Source: Brevundimonas sp. (GTDB lineage: Bacteria > Pseudomonadota > Alphaproteobacteria > Caulobacterales > Caulobacteraceae). From it: a DNA stretch of 44,497 nucleotides. Positions 1-8,340 of the stretch are shown one piece after another. The notes beneath the pieces were generated by a model. It did no database searches. It saw only the letters and a list, made by a program, of their open reading frames with translations, and was not told the origin of the DNA. How positions within the stretch are numbered: position 1 is the stretch's first letter; every line of letters begins with the position of its first letter. A program made the translations under genes and the position numbers. Where the stretch lies: positions 1 through 44,497 of the forward strand of contig NZ_JAEMRD010000012.1 in assembly GCF_016463485.1 (NCBI RefSeq). The letters run 5' to 3'.

Positions 1-437
1 CCGCCCAGCAGCACGTCGACGATCGAATAGATCAGGTTGGAATCGACCGTCAGCAGGCCGTAGTTGTCCAGTTCCTCGGCGCGGAAGACGGCCAGGATCG
101 CCGGCAGGGGAATGGAATTCAGATAGTCGCCGAACCGGATCGACGAAATGTTGTCGAGGCTGACTTCGACGTTGTCGGAGGTGAAGTTGCGCAGGGACGT
201 CGTCATCAGCCGCACCAGGCGGTCGAAGACGATCTCGAGCATCGGCAGCCGCTCGTAGCTGACGAGGGCCGAGTTGATGATGGCCCGGATGCCGGAACGT
301 TCGGAATCGTCCCCGTCGCCGAGGTCGAACCCCAGCAGGTTGTCGATCTCGTCCTGGCTCAGAACCCGTTCGGAGCCCGGCGAGCGGAACTCGTCGGAGG
401 TCGAAGGATCGGTGTCTGCAAAACCGACATCGCTCAT
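1..437 (-). CDS. fliM: Flagellar motor switch protein FliM (N-terminal part)
   Basis: FliM is a C-ring (switch complex) protein that binds phosphorylated CheY-type regulators and works with FliG and FliN to set flagellar rotation. The visible N-terminal about 145 residues start MSDVGFADTD and include the family's LSQDEIDNLLGF segment near the N-terminus (the CheY-binding type of motif). They continue into the conserved middle domain (YERLPMLEIVFDRLVR, then DYLNSIPLPAILAVF). The gene runs off the left edge of the window. Its ATG overlaps the fliL stop codon (ATGA), so the two are co-transcribed and probably translationally coupled, as in the Caulobacter fliLM operon. Family assignment is clear from the sequence; only the 3' end is unseen. 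Confidence 0.95.
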   Translation of the reverse strand, partial: MSDVGFADTDPSTSDEFRSPGSERVLSQDEIDNLLGFDLGDGDDSERSGIRAIINSALVSYERLPMLEIVFDRLVRLMTTSLRNFTSDNVEVSLDNISSIRFGDYLNSIPLPAILAVFRAEELDNYGLLTVDSNLIYSIVDVLLG

Positions 438-1093
438 TGAACGAGCATCTCTTCGATCAGGACGGCGTCGATCTTGGACGGTGCCGCGATCAGGTTGACG
501 CGGCGCAGGATCTCGGCGCGCAGCTGATAGCTGCCAGACGAGCCGGCCAGGTCTTCAGGACGCAGCTCGCGCAGAAAGCCCTGAAACATGTCCTGCATCC
601 GGGGAGCCTCGGCCTGGAGAGTCGAGGCGAGATCGGCGTCATGCATTTCGAGCGTGAGCTTGAGCTTCAGATAGGTCGGTCGACCATCAGGCGACTGGAT
701 GTTCACCGTCATGGGGGCCAGGGTGTAGAAGGTCACGCCGTCCGGCCCCTCCGCGATCACGCCCGCGCCGGCTTCGCCCTCGGCACCCGCGGCCGCACCG
801 TGGCCGGCCTCCTTCTTCTCGCCGTGGCCGCCTTTTTCTTCCTTCTTGGCACCGTGGCCGTCGGCCTTTTCCTCGCCGTGCTCGCCTTCCGCCGCCGCAG
901 GCTTGGGTGACAGGAGGAAGAAGGCCGCGCCGCCACCGCCGCCCAGTACCAGCAATGCCGCAGGGATGATGATGAAGAGCAGAGGAATTTTCTTCTTGGC
1001 CGGCGGGGCATCCCCCTCAGCACCCTCGGCGACGGCGAGGGCAGTCGCGGATTCGCCAGCGTCCGCTTTCTTCTTCTTGCCCAGCTTCAGCAT
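434..1093 (-). CDS. fliL: Flagellar basal-body associated protein FliL
   Basis: FliL is a single-span inner-membrane protein that sits around the flagellar motor and supports stator function. The 219-residue protein starts MLKLGKKKKADAG, a lysine-rich cytoplasmic tail. One strongly hydrophobic segment follows near residues 35-55 (PLLFIIIPAALLVLG). Next is a low-complexity His/Gly/Glu/Lys linker, which is long for the family, and then the conserved periplasmic domain (TFYTLAPMTVNIQ, YLKLKLTLEM). The start at 1093 is chosen because the upstream in-frame extension has no family character. It lies upstream of fliM with a 4-base overlap and is divergent from flgF. Confidence 0.93.
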   Translation of the reverse strand: MLKLGKKKKADAGESATALAVAEGAEGDAPPAKKKIPLLFIIIPAALLVLGGGGGAAFFLLSPKPAAAEGEHGEEKADGHGAKKEEKGGHGEKKEAGHGAAAGAEGEAGAGVIAEGPDGVTFYTLAPMTVNIQSPDGRPTYLKLKLTLEMHDADLASTLQAEAPRMQDMFQGFLRELRPEDLAGSSGSYQLRAEILRRVNLIAAPSKIDAVLIEEMLVQ

Positions 1094-1158
1094 GGATGGA
1101 GGCCCCGGATGATTCCAGCGTCCAGATGCGGCCGGTTTGGTTAACGGGGCGTTGAAAT

Positions 1159-1175
1159 CCGGCAAATCCTGCCGG
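1159..1175. promoter_or_regulatory. FlbD-type enhancer (ftr-like palindrome)
   Basis: Perfect inverted repeat CCGGCA-AATCC-TGCCGG. It lies about 55 bp upstream of the -24 element of the flgF promoter. Caulobacter flagellar sigma-54 promoters are activated by FlbD bound to ftr elements of this GC-rich GGCA/TGCC type. The same site could also act on the divergent fliLM promoter, as FlbD represses early genes in Caulobacter. The role is inferred from sequence and position. Confidence 0.6.
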
Positions 1176-1228
1176 GTGCCTAAGCCGGGGATGACTCTCA
1201 AAAGCCCGCCGCGCCTGCATTAACCCTG

Positions 1229-1244
1229 TTGGCACGGTCGTTGC
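1229..1244 (+). promoter_or_regulatory. Sigma-54 promoter of the flgF operon
   Basis: TTGGCACGGTCGTTGC matches the RpoN consensus (TGGCAC, 5 bp, TTGC), with GG and GC separated by exactly 10 bp. It lies 31 bp upstream of the flgF GTG start, so transcription should begin near 1256. This fits the class III flagellar hierarchy of Caulobacterales. Confidence 0.85.
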
Positions 1245-1274
1245 GTAGCACCTTGACGAAGGAGCCAGCTCACC

Positions 1275-2012
1275 GTGGAAAACGCCGCCTACGTCGCCCT
1301 GTCCCGCCAGATGACGCTCCGTCGCGAGCTGGACATCGTGGCGAACAACATGGCCAACTCCGATACGACCGGCTTCAAGGTCGAGCAACTGCTCGTCGGT
1401 GCCGAGATCGGTGAGCGGGCCCGCAACGAGGCGATCAGGCCCAGCGCCAGCTTCGTGCTCGACAACGGCGTGGGCCGGGATTTCGGTCAGGGAGCCCTGA
1501 AACAGACCGGCCGCGATCTGGATTTCGGCATCGAGGGCGAAGGGGCCTTCTTTGTCGTCAATGATGGAAGCGGCGACGCCTACACCCGCGACGGGGCCTT
1601 TACGCTCGACCCGGAAGGCAAGCTGGTCACAAAGGCCGGCGACGCGGTCCAGGGCGACGGCGGCGACATCATCCTGGATCCGTCCAGAGGGCAGGTCACG
1701 GTCGGTGACGACGGCACGATCTCGCAGGGAGGCCTGCTGGTCGGCAAGCTCAGCCTCGCCCGGTTCGAGACCCTGTCGGCGCTGTCGAAGGACGGCGACG
1801 GTCTTTACCGCAACCGTTCCAACGCGGACCCCATCGAAGCGGCCGGTGCCAAGATCCACCAAGGCAGCCTGGAAGGCTCCAACGTCAATCCGCTGATCGA
1901 GATCACGAACATGATCGAGATCAGCCGCGCCTACGAGCGCGTCTCCAAGATGATCGAGAACGTCAACGACCTGTCCCGCCGCTCGGTCGAGCGGCTGGGC
2001 CGCAGCAGCTAG
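1275..2012 (+). CDS. flgF: Flagellar basal-body rod protein FlgF
   Basis: FlgF is a proximal-rod subunit of the flagellar basal body. The 245-residue protein has the rod/hook N-terminal signature near residues 10-40 (RQMTLRRELDIVANNMANSDTTGFK). It has the FlgF/FlgG core (GEGAFFVVNDGSGDAYTRDGAF) and the C-terminal heptad-like rod helix (GSNVNPLIEITNMIEISRAYE). The start is GTG at 1275, preceded by an AAGGAG ribosome site. It is the first gene of the flgF-flgG-flgA-flgH run and sits directly behind the sigma-54 promoter. Confidence 0.96.
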   Translation: MENAAYVALSRQMTLRRELDIVANNMANSDTTGFKVEQLLVGAEIGERARNEAIRPSASFVLDNGVGRDFGQGALKQTGRDLDFGIEGEGAFFVVNDGSGDAYTRDGAFTLDPEGKLVTKAGDAVQGDGGDIILDPSRGQVTVGDDGTISQGGLLVGKLSLARFETLSALSKDGDGLYRNRSNADPIEAAGAKIHQGSLEGSNVNPLIEITNMIEISRAYERVSKMIENVNDLSRRSVERLGRSS

Positions 2013-2026
2013 GACGAGAACCAGAC

Positions 2027-2815
2027 ATGCGCGCCTTGAGAACCGCCGCTTCCGGCATGGCTGCCCAACAGCTGAACGTCGAAGTGATCTCCAACAACAT
2101 CGCCAACATGAACACGATCGGGTTCAAGCGGCAGCGGGCCGAGTTCCAGGACCTGATGTACCAGAACGTCGAGCGGATGGGGGCCCAGTCGTCCAGCGCC
2201 GGCACCGTCGTCCCGACCGGCATCCAGGTGGGTCTGGGCGTCAAGGCGGGCAGCGTCTACCGGATCACCGAACAGGGTACGCCCGGCCGCACAGACAATA
2301 CCTATGACGTCGCCATCGACGGCAAGGGCTATTTCCAGGTGACCCTGCCCTCGGGCGAGATCGGATACACCCGCGCCGGCAACTTCTCGCTGAGCCCCGA
2401 GGGCAATCTGGTCACCGAGGACGGCTATGCGATCGAGCCGGCCATCACGATCCCCCAGAACACGGTCGATGTGACCATCTCCAAGACCGGCGAGATGCAG
2501 GCCACGATCGACGGCCAGACCGATCCGCAGGTGGTGGGCCAGTTGGAAATCGCCAACTTCTTCAACGAGGCGGGGCTGGAAGCCGTCGGCGACAACCTGC
2601 TGATGGAAACCGCCGCCTCCGGTCCGGCCTCCGTCGCCGCGCCCGGAGAGCCCGGCTATGGGCAACTTCTGCAGGGCTATACCGAATCGTCCAACGTCGA
2701 CGCCGTGTCGGAAATCAGTTCGCTGATCGTGGCGCAGCGGGCCTATGAGATGAACTCCAAGGTCATCAAGACCGCCGACGAAATGATGTCCGTCGCCTCG
2801 CAGGTGAAGAGCTGA
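2027..2815 (+). CDS. flgG: Flagellar distal rod protein FlgG
   Basis: FlgG builds the distal rod that crosses the periplasm. The 262-residue length is typical. The N-terminus MRALRTAASGMAAQQLNVEV with SNNIANMNTIGFKRQRAEFQD is the diagnostic rod signature. The C-terminus (ESSNVDAVSEISSLIVAQRAYEMNSK) is the family's polymerisation helix. It starts 14 bases after flgF. Its TGA shares its A with the flgA ATG, so translation of flgA is probably coupled to it. Confidence 0.97.
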   Translation: MRALRTAASGMAAQQLNVEVISNNIANMNTIGFKRQRAEFQDLMYQNVERMGAQSSSAGTVVPTGIQVGLGVKAGSVYRITEQGTPGRTDNTYDVAIDGKGYFQVTLPSGEIGYTRAGNFSLSPEGNLVTEDGYAIEPAITIPQNTVDVTISKTGEMQATIDGQTDPQVVGQLEIANFFNEAGLEAVGDNLLMETAASGPASVAAPGEPGYGQLLQGYTESSNVDAVSEISSLIVAQRAYEMNSKVIKTADEMMSVASQVKS

Positions 2816-3603
2816 TGCGCGCGCTCTCTCTCATCATCGCCGCTACGGCGTCGCTGCTGGCCGTGGGATCGGCCATGGCAGGGCCGGTCACGCTCAAGGC
2901 CAATCCCGTCGACGAGGACGGCCGGGTCACCCTGGGCGACCTGTTCGACGGGGCCGGATCGGCGGCGAACGTCGTCGTGGCCTCGCGTGCCGGTCCCTCG
3001 GTGGTCTTCGACGCCGGCCAGCTTCAGGCTGCGGCGCTGCGCTCGGGGCTTCAGTGGGACAATCCTCGCAACCTCGGACGCGTCGTCGTCCGCGCAGGCA
3101 TGGCGTCGCCCGTGGCCGCTACGGCTGCGCCCGGTACCCCCGCAGCCGCACGGCCGGGCGCGACGGCCGAAGTCCTGACCTATGCTCGCAACATCGCGAC
3201 GGGCGACATCATCCAGCCCGAGGACGTCGTCTGGACCACGGTCCAGGCCCATCTGGCCACGGCAGGCGGTCCTCGCGACGCCGAACAGGCCATCGGGCTG
3301 TCGGCCAAACGGCCCCTGCGTGCCGGGGCGGCGGTCGCCTCGCGCGATCTCGCCTCCCCCCAGGTCATTGCCCGCAACGACATGGTCGAGGTGGCCTATG
3401 AGGTCGGCGGGGTACGCCTGACCGTCACCGGTCGGGCCACACGGGCCGCCGCGATCGGCGAGCCTGTGCCCGTGCTCAACACCACCTCGTCCAAGACCAT
3501 CGACGCCATCGCCACCGGGCCCGGCCGCGCCATTGCGGGCCCTGCCGCCCAATCTGCACGGGCTCTGGCGGCGCGTGCCAACGCCCTCCTCGCCTCCCGC
3601 TAA
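2815..3603 (+). CDS. flgA: Flagellar P-ring assembly chaperone FlgA
   Basis: FlgA is a periplasmic chaperone for P-ring (FlgI) assembly. The 262-residue protein begins with a Sec signal peptide (hydrophobic residues 4-20, cut near AMA-GP). In the C-terminal half it has the SAF/FlgA domain, with ARNIATGDIIQPEDVVW and AIGLSAKRPLRAGAAVASRDL. The N-terminal half is less conserved, which is normal for alphaproteobacterial FlgA. It overlaps flgG by one base and is followed by flgH after 13 bases. Confidence 0.92.
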   Translation: MRALSLIIAATASLLAVGSAMAGPVTLKANPVDEDGRVTLGDLFDGAGSAANVVVASRAGPSVVFDAGQLQAAALRSGLQWDNPRNLGRVVVRAGMASPVAATAAPGTPAAARPGATAEVLTYARNIATGDIIQPEDVVWTTVQAHLATAGGPRDAEQAIGLSAKRPLRAGAAVASRDLASPQVIARNDMVEVAYEVGGVRLTVTGRATRAAAIGEPVPVLNTTSSKTIDAIATGPGRAIAGPAAQSARALAARANALLASR

Positions 3604-3616
3604 GGACCTGACCCCC

Positions 3617-4378
3617 ATGCGCAAGACCCTGATCCTCACCGCCTGCGCCGCCAGCCTGTCGCTGGGCGCCTGTTCCACAGCGATCGAGGCCGTACGTGGC
3701 CCCGAACTGGCCCCGATCGGCTATCCGGCCGCCCTGGTTCCACAGAGCCAGGTCTATCAGCCGTCGCCCGAACAGCAGGCCGCAATGCGCGCCCAGCAGA
3801 ACGGGCGGATGGCCGCCAGTGCCAACAGCCTGTGGCGCACCGGGGCTCGCACCTTCTTCGGGGACCAGCGCGCCCGTCACATCGGCGACATCCTGACCGT
3901 CAACATCGCGATCGACGACAGCGCCCAGACCTCGAACGCCACCAACCGCGCGCGCTCGAATGACGCGTCGGGCGGGGTCACGAACTTCTTCGGCCTCGAG
4001 AACAGCCTCGGTCGCGCATTCCCGGGCGGCTTCGATCCGGGGAACTTGGTCGGAACCCAGGGCCAGATCAATGCGTCCGGCTCAGGCTCCGTGAGCCGTT
4101 CGGAGAAGGTCGACCTGACCGTCGCCGCCGTGGTCACCGACATCATGGCCAACGGCAACCTGGTCATCCAGGGTCGGCAGGAAGTGCGCACCAACCGCGA
4201 GGTTCGCGAGTTGACCGTTGCCGGCATCGTCCGTCCCGAGGACATCACCGCCGCCAACACCATCAGCCATACCCAGATCGCCGAGGCTCGCATCAGCTAC
4301 GGCGGCCGGGGCGACATCAGCCGGGTCCAGGCGACCCCGGCGGCCCAGTCGCTGGTCGAGCGGTTCAGTCCCTTCTGA
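3617..4378 (+). CDS. flgH: Flagellar L-ring lipoprotein FlgH
   Basis: FlgH forms the outer-membrane L-ring around the rod. The 253-residue protein starts MRKTLILTACAASLSLGACS, a lipoprotein signal peptide with lipobox LGAC. It carries the FlgH core: SLWRTGARTFFGDQRARHIGDILTV near residues 75-100 and NGNLVIQGRQEVRTNREVRE near 180-200. The ATG at 3617 is chosen over a longer in-frame extension because it places the signal peptide at the N-terminus. It is the last gene of the flgFGAH operon seen here. Confidence 0.95.
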   Translation: MRKTLILTACAASLSLGACSTAIEAVRGPELAPIGYPAALVPQSQVYQPSPEQQAAMRAQQNGRMAASANSLWRTGARTFFGDQRARHIGDILTVNIAIDDSAQTSNATNRARSNDASGGVTNFFGLENSLGRAFPGGFDPGNLVGTQGQINASGSGSVSRSEKVDLTVAAVVTDIMANGNLVIQGRQEVRTNREVRELTVAGIVRPEDITAANTISHTQIAEARISYGGRGDISRVQATPAAQSLVERFSPF

Positions 4379-4469
4379 CCTGAGGGGCATCACCGCTCGG
4401 CTCTCGGAGCCTGTGCGGCAGCCGACGTTCGCCGAACGCGCGATATTTTCGTCACACAGGAGCCGACTG

Positions 4470-4483
4470 TTAACGAAGGTTAA
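4470..4483 (+). promoter_or_regulatory. Possible CtrA-like TTAA-N6-TTAA site
   Basis: TTAACGAAGGTTAA lies 59 bp upstream of the ATG at 4542. The CtrA consensus of Caulobacterales is TTAA-N7-TTAA, so the spacing is one base short. The proximity to a promoter-less start and to flagellar genes makes it worth noting, but it may be chance. Confidence 0.25.
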
Positions 4484-4541
4484 GCTCGGCCGTGAACTCC
4501 ACCGTAGCTCTCGCGTTGATCGGAGAACGCGAGACCCTGTC

Positions 4542-4991
4542 ATGTTCAAGATGCTTCTCCCCGCCGTCGCCGCCTTGGGCCTCGTGGCGTTCGCCGCGAA
4601 AACCCAGCCGGTTGCGCAGTCGGTGCCGAGCCCTGTCGAGGGCAGCAGCCAGGACGGTCTCGGCTGGCATGTGAGCCATGAGGGTGCGATGGCCAAGCTG
4701 GCCTACGGCGTGGCGAACTCCGATCAACTGGCCATGATGGTTACCTGCGCGCCCGGCGACGCAACGGCGGCCGTCTATGGCGACGTCCGTCCCACGGTCA
4801 CCGCTGCGGTTGCGCTTTCGCCTACGGATGAGACCCGGATCGCCGTGAAGGCCAGCCCCCTGCGCAGTCTGGTCAACGATGGACGCATCAACGTCCATGG
4901 TGAAGGTGGCGTGCACCGGATTTCGGCGACACCGGTGGAACGGCGCGCCATCGCCGAGTTTCTGGGTTATTGTGCGCGCAAGCAGGCCTGA
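4542..4991 (+). CDS. Small exported protein of unknown function, paralogue 1 of 3
   Basis: A 149-residue protein with an N-terminal hydrophobic signal segment (MFKMLLPAVAALGLVAFAA). I do not recognise the family. The mature part has a GLGWHVSHEGAMAKLAYGV segment, a single CAPGD cysteine near residue 69, and a C-terminal EFLGYC motif. The same layout (aromatic start, LAYG-like strand, a C-x-x-G turn in the middle, a final aromatic plus cysteine) recurs in the next two genes, so the three are probably diverged tandem copies. The two cysteines could form a disulfide in the periplasm. It starts 163 bp after flgH. Confidence 0.75.
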   Translation: MFKMLLPAVAALGLVAFAAKTQPVAQSVPSPVEGSSQDGLGWHVSHEGAMAKLAYGVANSDQLAMMVTCAPGDATAAVYGDVRPTVTAAVALSPTDETRIAVKASPLRSLVNDGRINVHGEGGVHRISATPVERRAIAEFLGYCARKQA

Positions 4992-5015
4992 GTTTGGGCT
5001 ACGGGGGCGGGCTGA

Positions 5016-5438
5016 ATGATCTCGACAGCGGCTCTTGCCGCACTCGCCCTGGGAATGCAGGCCCCGTCATGGACGTGGACCCTTTACGAAGGCTCCGGTC
5101 CCGTCGTTCTGGCCTATGAACGCCCTGACACGCCGGACTTGCGCACCACACTGGAGTGTTCGGCCGGATCCGGCATAGTCCGCGTATCTGTCTACGACTC
5201 AGCGCTGAAACCCGGCTTCGCCACAGTCACGTCCGGCGAACAGACGGCGACGATGGAGGCGGCCCCGGGGGCAGACCATGCCATCGTGGCGTCCCTGAGG
5301 ACCGACCATCCCGTGTTCAGCCGGTTTTCAACCAGCGGCGCACTGTCCATGACGGTCGGCGAGGCGCGTCAGGACATCCAGTTCGACTCCGTCCACCTTG
5401 CCAAGCTGCGGCGCTTCGCCGACCTTTGCGGCGGATGA
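5016..5438 (+). CDS. Small exported protein of unknown function, paralogue 2 of 3
   Basis: A 140-residue protein starting MISTAALAALALGMQA, a short signal-like segment. It then has WTWTLYEGSGPVVLAYERP, a central ECSAGSG turn and a C-terminal RFADLCGG. Both cysteines sit at positions matching those in the neighbours on either side. No catalytic motif is visible. It starts 24 bases after the preceding gene, preceded by a GGGGGCGGG stretch rather than a clear AGGAGG. It probably forms one operon with the genes before and after. Function unknown. Confidence 0.75.
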   Translation: MISTAALAALALGMQAPSWTWTLYEGSGPVVLAYERPDTPDLRTTLECSAGSGIVRVSVYDSALKPGFATVTSGEQTATMEAAPGADHAIVASLRTDHPVFSRFSTSGALSMTVGEARQDIQFDSVHLAKLRRFADLCGG

Positions 5439-5455
5439 ACCCCAGGATGCCCAAG

Positions 5456-5962
5456 ATGAGAATTCCGGCAGCGATCGTCTTCTTGTCGATCCTCGGCCTG
5501 GCGGCTACCGGGTGTTCGACCATCGGGCCCGCGGCTCCGACTGTGTCGGCCCCGGCGACGGCTGCCATGCCCAGGCCCGTCGCCGGCTACGACTGGTTCT
5601 ATCATGCGGATACGGCCGAAGCGCAGCTGGTCTTTGGCCTGGAAGCCAGCGACGACGTGCAGATGGGCCTGTCGTGCGCGGCCGGCACCGGCAAGCTCGA
5701 CATCTTCGCCATCGCCGACGCCCCGCGGGACATCCACCTGGAATCGGGCGGCGACACCGAACGTTTCAAGGCCAGTGCCGAGCCCTCGGAACTCCATGAT
5801 GGAAGTACCCTGACCGCCGGGGCCAAGGCGGACCTGCCGGTCTTCCTGCGCTTTCGGCGACTGGGATGGATGGCTTCGTTGCACGATGGCCGGCGCGACA
5901 TGTTCGTTGCCCACCCGACGACGATGGCCAACGTCGAACGCTTCTTCGACTTCTGCGGCTAG
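5456..5962 (+). CDS. Putative lipoprotein of unknown function, paralogue 3 of 3
   Basis: A 168-residue protein beginning MRIPAAIVFLSILGLAATGCS. This is a lipoprotein signal with lipobox ATGC, so it is probably anchored in the outer membrane. After a Pro/Ala-rich linker it has YDWFYHADTAEAQLVFGLE, a central SCAAGTG turn and a final RFFDFCG, mirroring the two upstream genes. The start at 5456 is preceded by AGGA at good spacing. Alternative in-frame ATGs exist at 5435 (overlapping the previous stop) and 5447. The 3' end overlaps the convergent MmcQ-like gene by 4 bases. Function unknown. Confidence 0.75.
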   Translation: MRIPAAIVFLSILGLAATGCSTIGPAAPTVSAPATAAMPRPVAGYDWFYHADTAEAQLVFGLEASDDVQMGLSCAAGTGKLDIFAIADAPRDIHLESGGDTERFKASAEPSELHDGSTLTAGAKADLPVFLRFRRLGWMASLHDGRRDMFVAHPTTMANVERFFDFCG

Positions 5963-6309
5963 AGGCCGAGGTCGGCGCGGACCTTTTTCGTCAGCCTTGC
6001 GGCGACAATAGCATGGGCCGACGCGAAATGATCAGCCAGATCGGCGTCAGTCCAGCCCTCGGCCGGGCCGGGATCGGCAATGTTGACCCATTTTGCCCGG
6101 GCCAGATAGGGCGCTGGCCGGGCGCGACCGGTCTCGGTCAGGACCTCATAGGCGATGTCCGAGACCTTGAACGACACGCCGCCCTCCTGGCCGACCATCA
6201 CGAACATCTTGCCGCCGACGCGATAGGCGTCGTGATGGTCTCCGAAGGGGTGGTCCAGGGTCGCTGCCGGCAGGGCCAGGCAAACTCTGCCGATCGCAGC
6301 CCTGTCCAT
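5959..6309 (-). CDS. MmcQ/YjbR family DNA-binding-type protein
   Basis: A 116-residue protein of the MmcQ/YjbR (CyaY-like fold) family. These are small single-domain proteins often annotated as DNA-binding but with no firmly known role. Visible family features are CLALPAATLDHPFGDHHDAYRVGGKMFVMV at the N-terminus, and RAKWVNIADPG and DADLADHFASAHAIVAARLTKKVRADLGL at the C-terminus. The start at 6309 gives the standard length. It lies 4 bases downstream of msrA, so the two are probably co-transcribed. Confidence 0.85.
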   Translation of the reverse strand: MDRAAIGRVCLALPAATLDHPFGDHHDAYRVGGKMFVMVGQEGGVSFKVSDIAYEVLTETGRARPAPYLARAKWVNIADPGPAEGWTDADLADHFASAHAIVAARLTKKVRADLGL

Positions 6310-6313
6310 CCGA

Positions 6314-6964
6314 TCAGGCCTCGACGCCGACGCCGATCGGACAGACAACGCCCGTGCCGCCGATGCCGCAGTATCCGGCCGGGTTCTTGGCCAGATAGCC
6401 CTGATGGTATCCCTCGGCATAGTAGAACGGCCCCGCGGGCGCGATCTCTGTGGTGATCTCTCCCCGGCCCGCCTTTTTCAGCGCCCCCTGATAGCCGTCG
6501 CGCGACGCTTCGGCCTGAGCCTTCTGGTCATCGTTCAGATAGTAGATGGCCGAGCGGTAGGTCGAGCCGACGTCGTTGCCCTGGCGCATTCCCTGCGTCG
6601 GATCGTGCCCCTCCCAGAACACCTTGAGCAACTCGGCGTAACTCGTTTCCTTCGGGTTGAAGACCACCTGAACCACCTCGGCCTGGCCCGTCAGGCCCGT
6701 GCAGGTCTCTTCATAAGTCGGATTGGGCGTGATCCCGCCCGAATAGCCGACCGCCGTGACCCAGACGCCGGGCAGGGTCCAGAACTTCCGCTCCACGCCC
6801 CAGAAACAGCCCATGCCGAAGATCGCCGTTTCGAAGCCGTCTGGGTGCGGCCCCTTCAACGGCCGGCCCGTGACGAAGTGGACTTCGTCGGTCGGAAGGG
6901 GCGTCGAACGCCCCGGCAGTGCCGTCTCGGCAGTCGGCAGGTCGTGGCTCTTTCGGAACAGCAT
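6314..6964 (-). CDS. msrA: Peptide-methionine (S)-S-oxide reductase MsrA
   Basis: MsrA reduces the S-epimer of methionine sulfoxide in proteins using thioredoxin, repairing oxidative damage in the cytoplasm. The 216-residue protein holds the catalytic GCFWG motif near residue 53 ([14 protein letters not shown]). It also has the family segments [43 protein letters not shown] and, at the C-terminus, YFYAEGYHQ-type sequence with Cys in [11 protein letters not shown] as the likely resolving cysteine(s). A GGAG ribosome site lies 7 bases before the ATG at 6964. Confidence 0.95.
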   Translation of the reverse strand: MLFRKSHDLPTAETALPGRSTPLPTDEVHFVTGRPLKGPHPDGFETAIFGMGCFWGVERKFWTLPGVWVTAVGYSGGITPNPTYEETCTGLTGQAEVVQVVFNPKETSYAELLKVFWEGHDPTQGMRQGNDVGSTYRSAIYYLNDDQKAQAEASRDGYQGALKKAGRGEITTEIAPAGPFYYAEGYHQGYLAKNPAGYCGIGGTGVVCPIGVGVEA

Positions 6965-7119
6965 GGGGTTCTCCGGTCTTGCAGGGTCGATAAATCGATT
7001 TCCTTCCATATGGGAAGACATCCGGCGCTTGCCCAGCGCCCCGCGCTGTTCTATCAGCCTCGCCTCCCGCCGGACGACCATCCGGCGGCTCGACGAGGCC
7101 CGCGGGTCTATCGTGGAAC

Positions 7120-7209
7120 GGACAGGTGGCGGAGTGGTCGATCGCGCACGCTTGGAAAGCGTGTGTAGGTGAAAGCCTACCGAGGGTTCGAATCCCTCTC
7201 TGTCCGCCA
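7120..7209 (+). tRNA. tRNA-Ser (anticodon GGA)
   Basis: A complete 90-base class II tRNA with the 3' CCA encoded. The acceptor stem GGACAGG pairs with TCTGTCC (last pair G-U), discriminator G. The anticodon stem-loop CACGC-TTGGAAA-GCGTG gives anticodon GGA. A long variable arm (GTGTAGGTGAAAGCCTACC region) identifies tRNA-Ser, and the T loop has GGTTCGAATCC. It reads serine UCC and UCU codons. It sits at the border between conserved genes and mobile-element debris. tRNA 3' ends are common integration targets, but no second copy of its 3' end was found in the window. Confidence 0.97.
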
Positions 7210-7568
7210 TCGTTTTTCTTCATATTTACCAATAACTTAAGACCGCCCCGCTCGGCCCACGCCGTGCGGGCTTTCCCGCGTCCGATGTCCTGCGATCAGG
7301 CTATGCGCCAGCGCAAATTCGCGCTCTCACCTGCCTTCAACGGCCGGCCCGTCTCTGGCGGTCGATGATCCGGTGGAGTTTCCCTGCGATCAGGGATTGG
7401 AACAGGGATTTTCGCAAGATCTGGAGTAAGTGAGTCCGAGCCGTCCTGACCCCCACTCCCGGTGGGGTCGGGGGTTTGCTGCCCGCTGCCACGACACGAG
7501 GCCCGGACCAGGCAGGGAATTTTTGGAGTGCTGATCAGGGAAAATGTCCGGCTGATCAGGGCCAGGAT
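7210..7568. other. Non-coding stretch with hairpin and short repeats after tRNA-Ser
   Basis: No convincing gene. A run of T follows the tRNA (GTTTTTCTTC near 7212), a possible simple end of transcription without a hairpin. An imperfect inverted repeat GACCCCCAC...GTGGGGTC lies at 7448-7469. The word CTGATCAGGG occurs at 7531-7540 and 7552-7561, 21 bp apart, and its core GATCAGGG also at 7388-7395. These lie just downstream of the recombinase remnant and are probably part of the same degenerate element. Confidence 0.4.
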
Positions 7569-8330
7569 TCAGACTCTGAGGGAGCGGCGTTGATCGTCCC
7601 AGCACAGGGGAAAATCTGCGCCGCGCAGATCCTCGAGGCAGAGCCCGGCGTCTTGACGTCCATCGAGGATGGCCGCCTGTAGATCGGGAGCCAGAAAGGC
7701 GAGGCGGATGAGATCGCGTTCGTGTGGGGATGACGGTGCCTGCTGAAGTACGCACTCCGCATCGGACCCGCTAGCCACGAGGTGGTGACTGCGCTTCAGC
7801 GCCTTGATCAGGGCCTGGCTCATCCGGCTGCGCTTCGGCGCCTCGCCGCTCAGCCACGCTTTCCCGCCCCGGAACTTCAGCCGGCTCGGGATGTGCACCC
7901 ACAGCCGCTCGCCCTCGACCTGGACCTGCTCGCTCTCCACAAGGGCGCGGCGCAAGCGATCCATCGTGACCGGCAGCCCTCTTGCTTCCGGTGATAACAC
8001 GGTTCCATTCAGCGCCAGCTGCACCGTATGCTCATGCACCTCGATCCTCGAAAGGACCGCGAGGGGATCATGGTCCGGCGCCAGACGGTGCAGGGTCTCG
8101 ATCACCCAGCGCTCCACGGGCAGGGCCGGCAGGCGGTAGATGCCGTCGGGTCGCCGCTCGCCCCGGCCGCGATTGACGCTGCTCGACACATAGTAGCGAT
8201 GCGCAGCCCCTGACTTGCCGTAGGCGTGGGCCCGGGTCATCGAGACACCATCACAATCGAACACCAGCCCTTTCAGGGCGAGCAGGGGTGCCGGACCGCC
8301 GCCGAAGCGGGTCTGACAGGTTAAGTTCGC
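7569..8330 (-). pseudogene. Serine recombinase, C-terminal fragment
   Basis: The reading frame matches the C-terminal part of large serine (resolvase-type) recombinases. LLALKGLVFDCDG-x-SMTRAHAYGKSG followed by HRYYVSS is the zinc-ribbon or equivalent segment. The end (HERDLIRLAFLAPDLQAAILDGRQ then PLCWDDQRRSL) is the family's C-terminal signature. The N-terminal catalytic resolvase domain with its serine is absent, and upstream of about 8330 the frame runs into an IS6 element. It is therefore a remnant with no expected recombinase activity. Confidence 0.75.
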
Positions 8331-8340
8331 CAAGTTGAAA

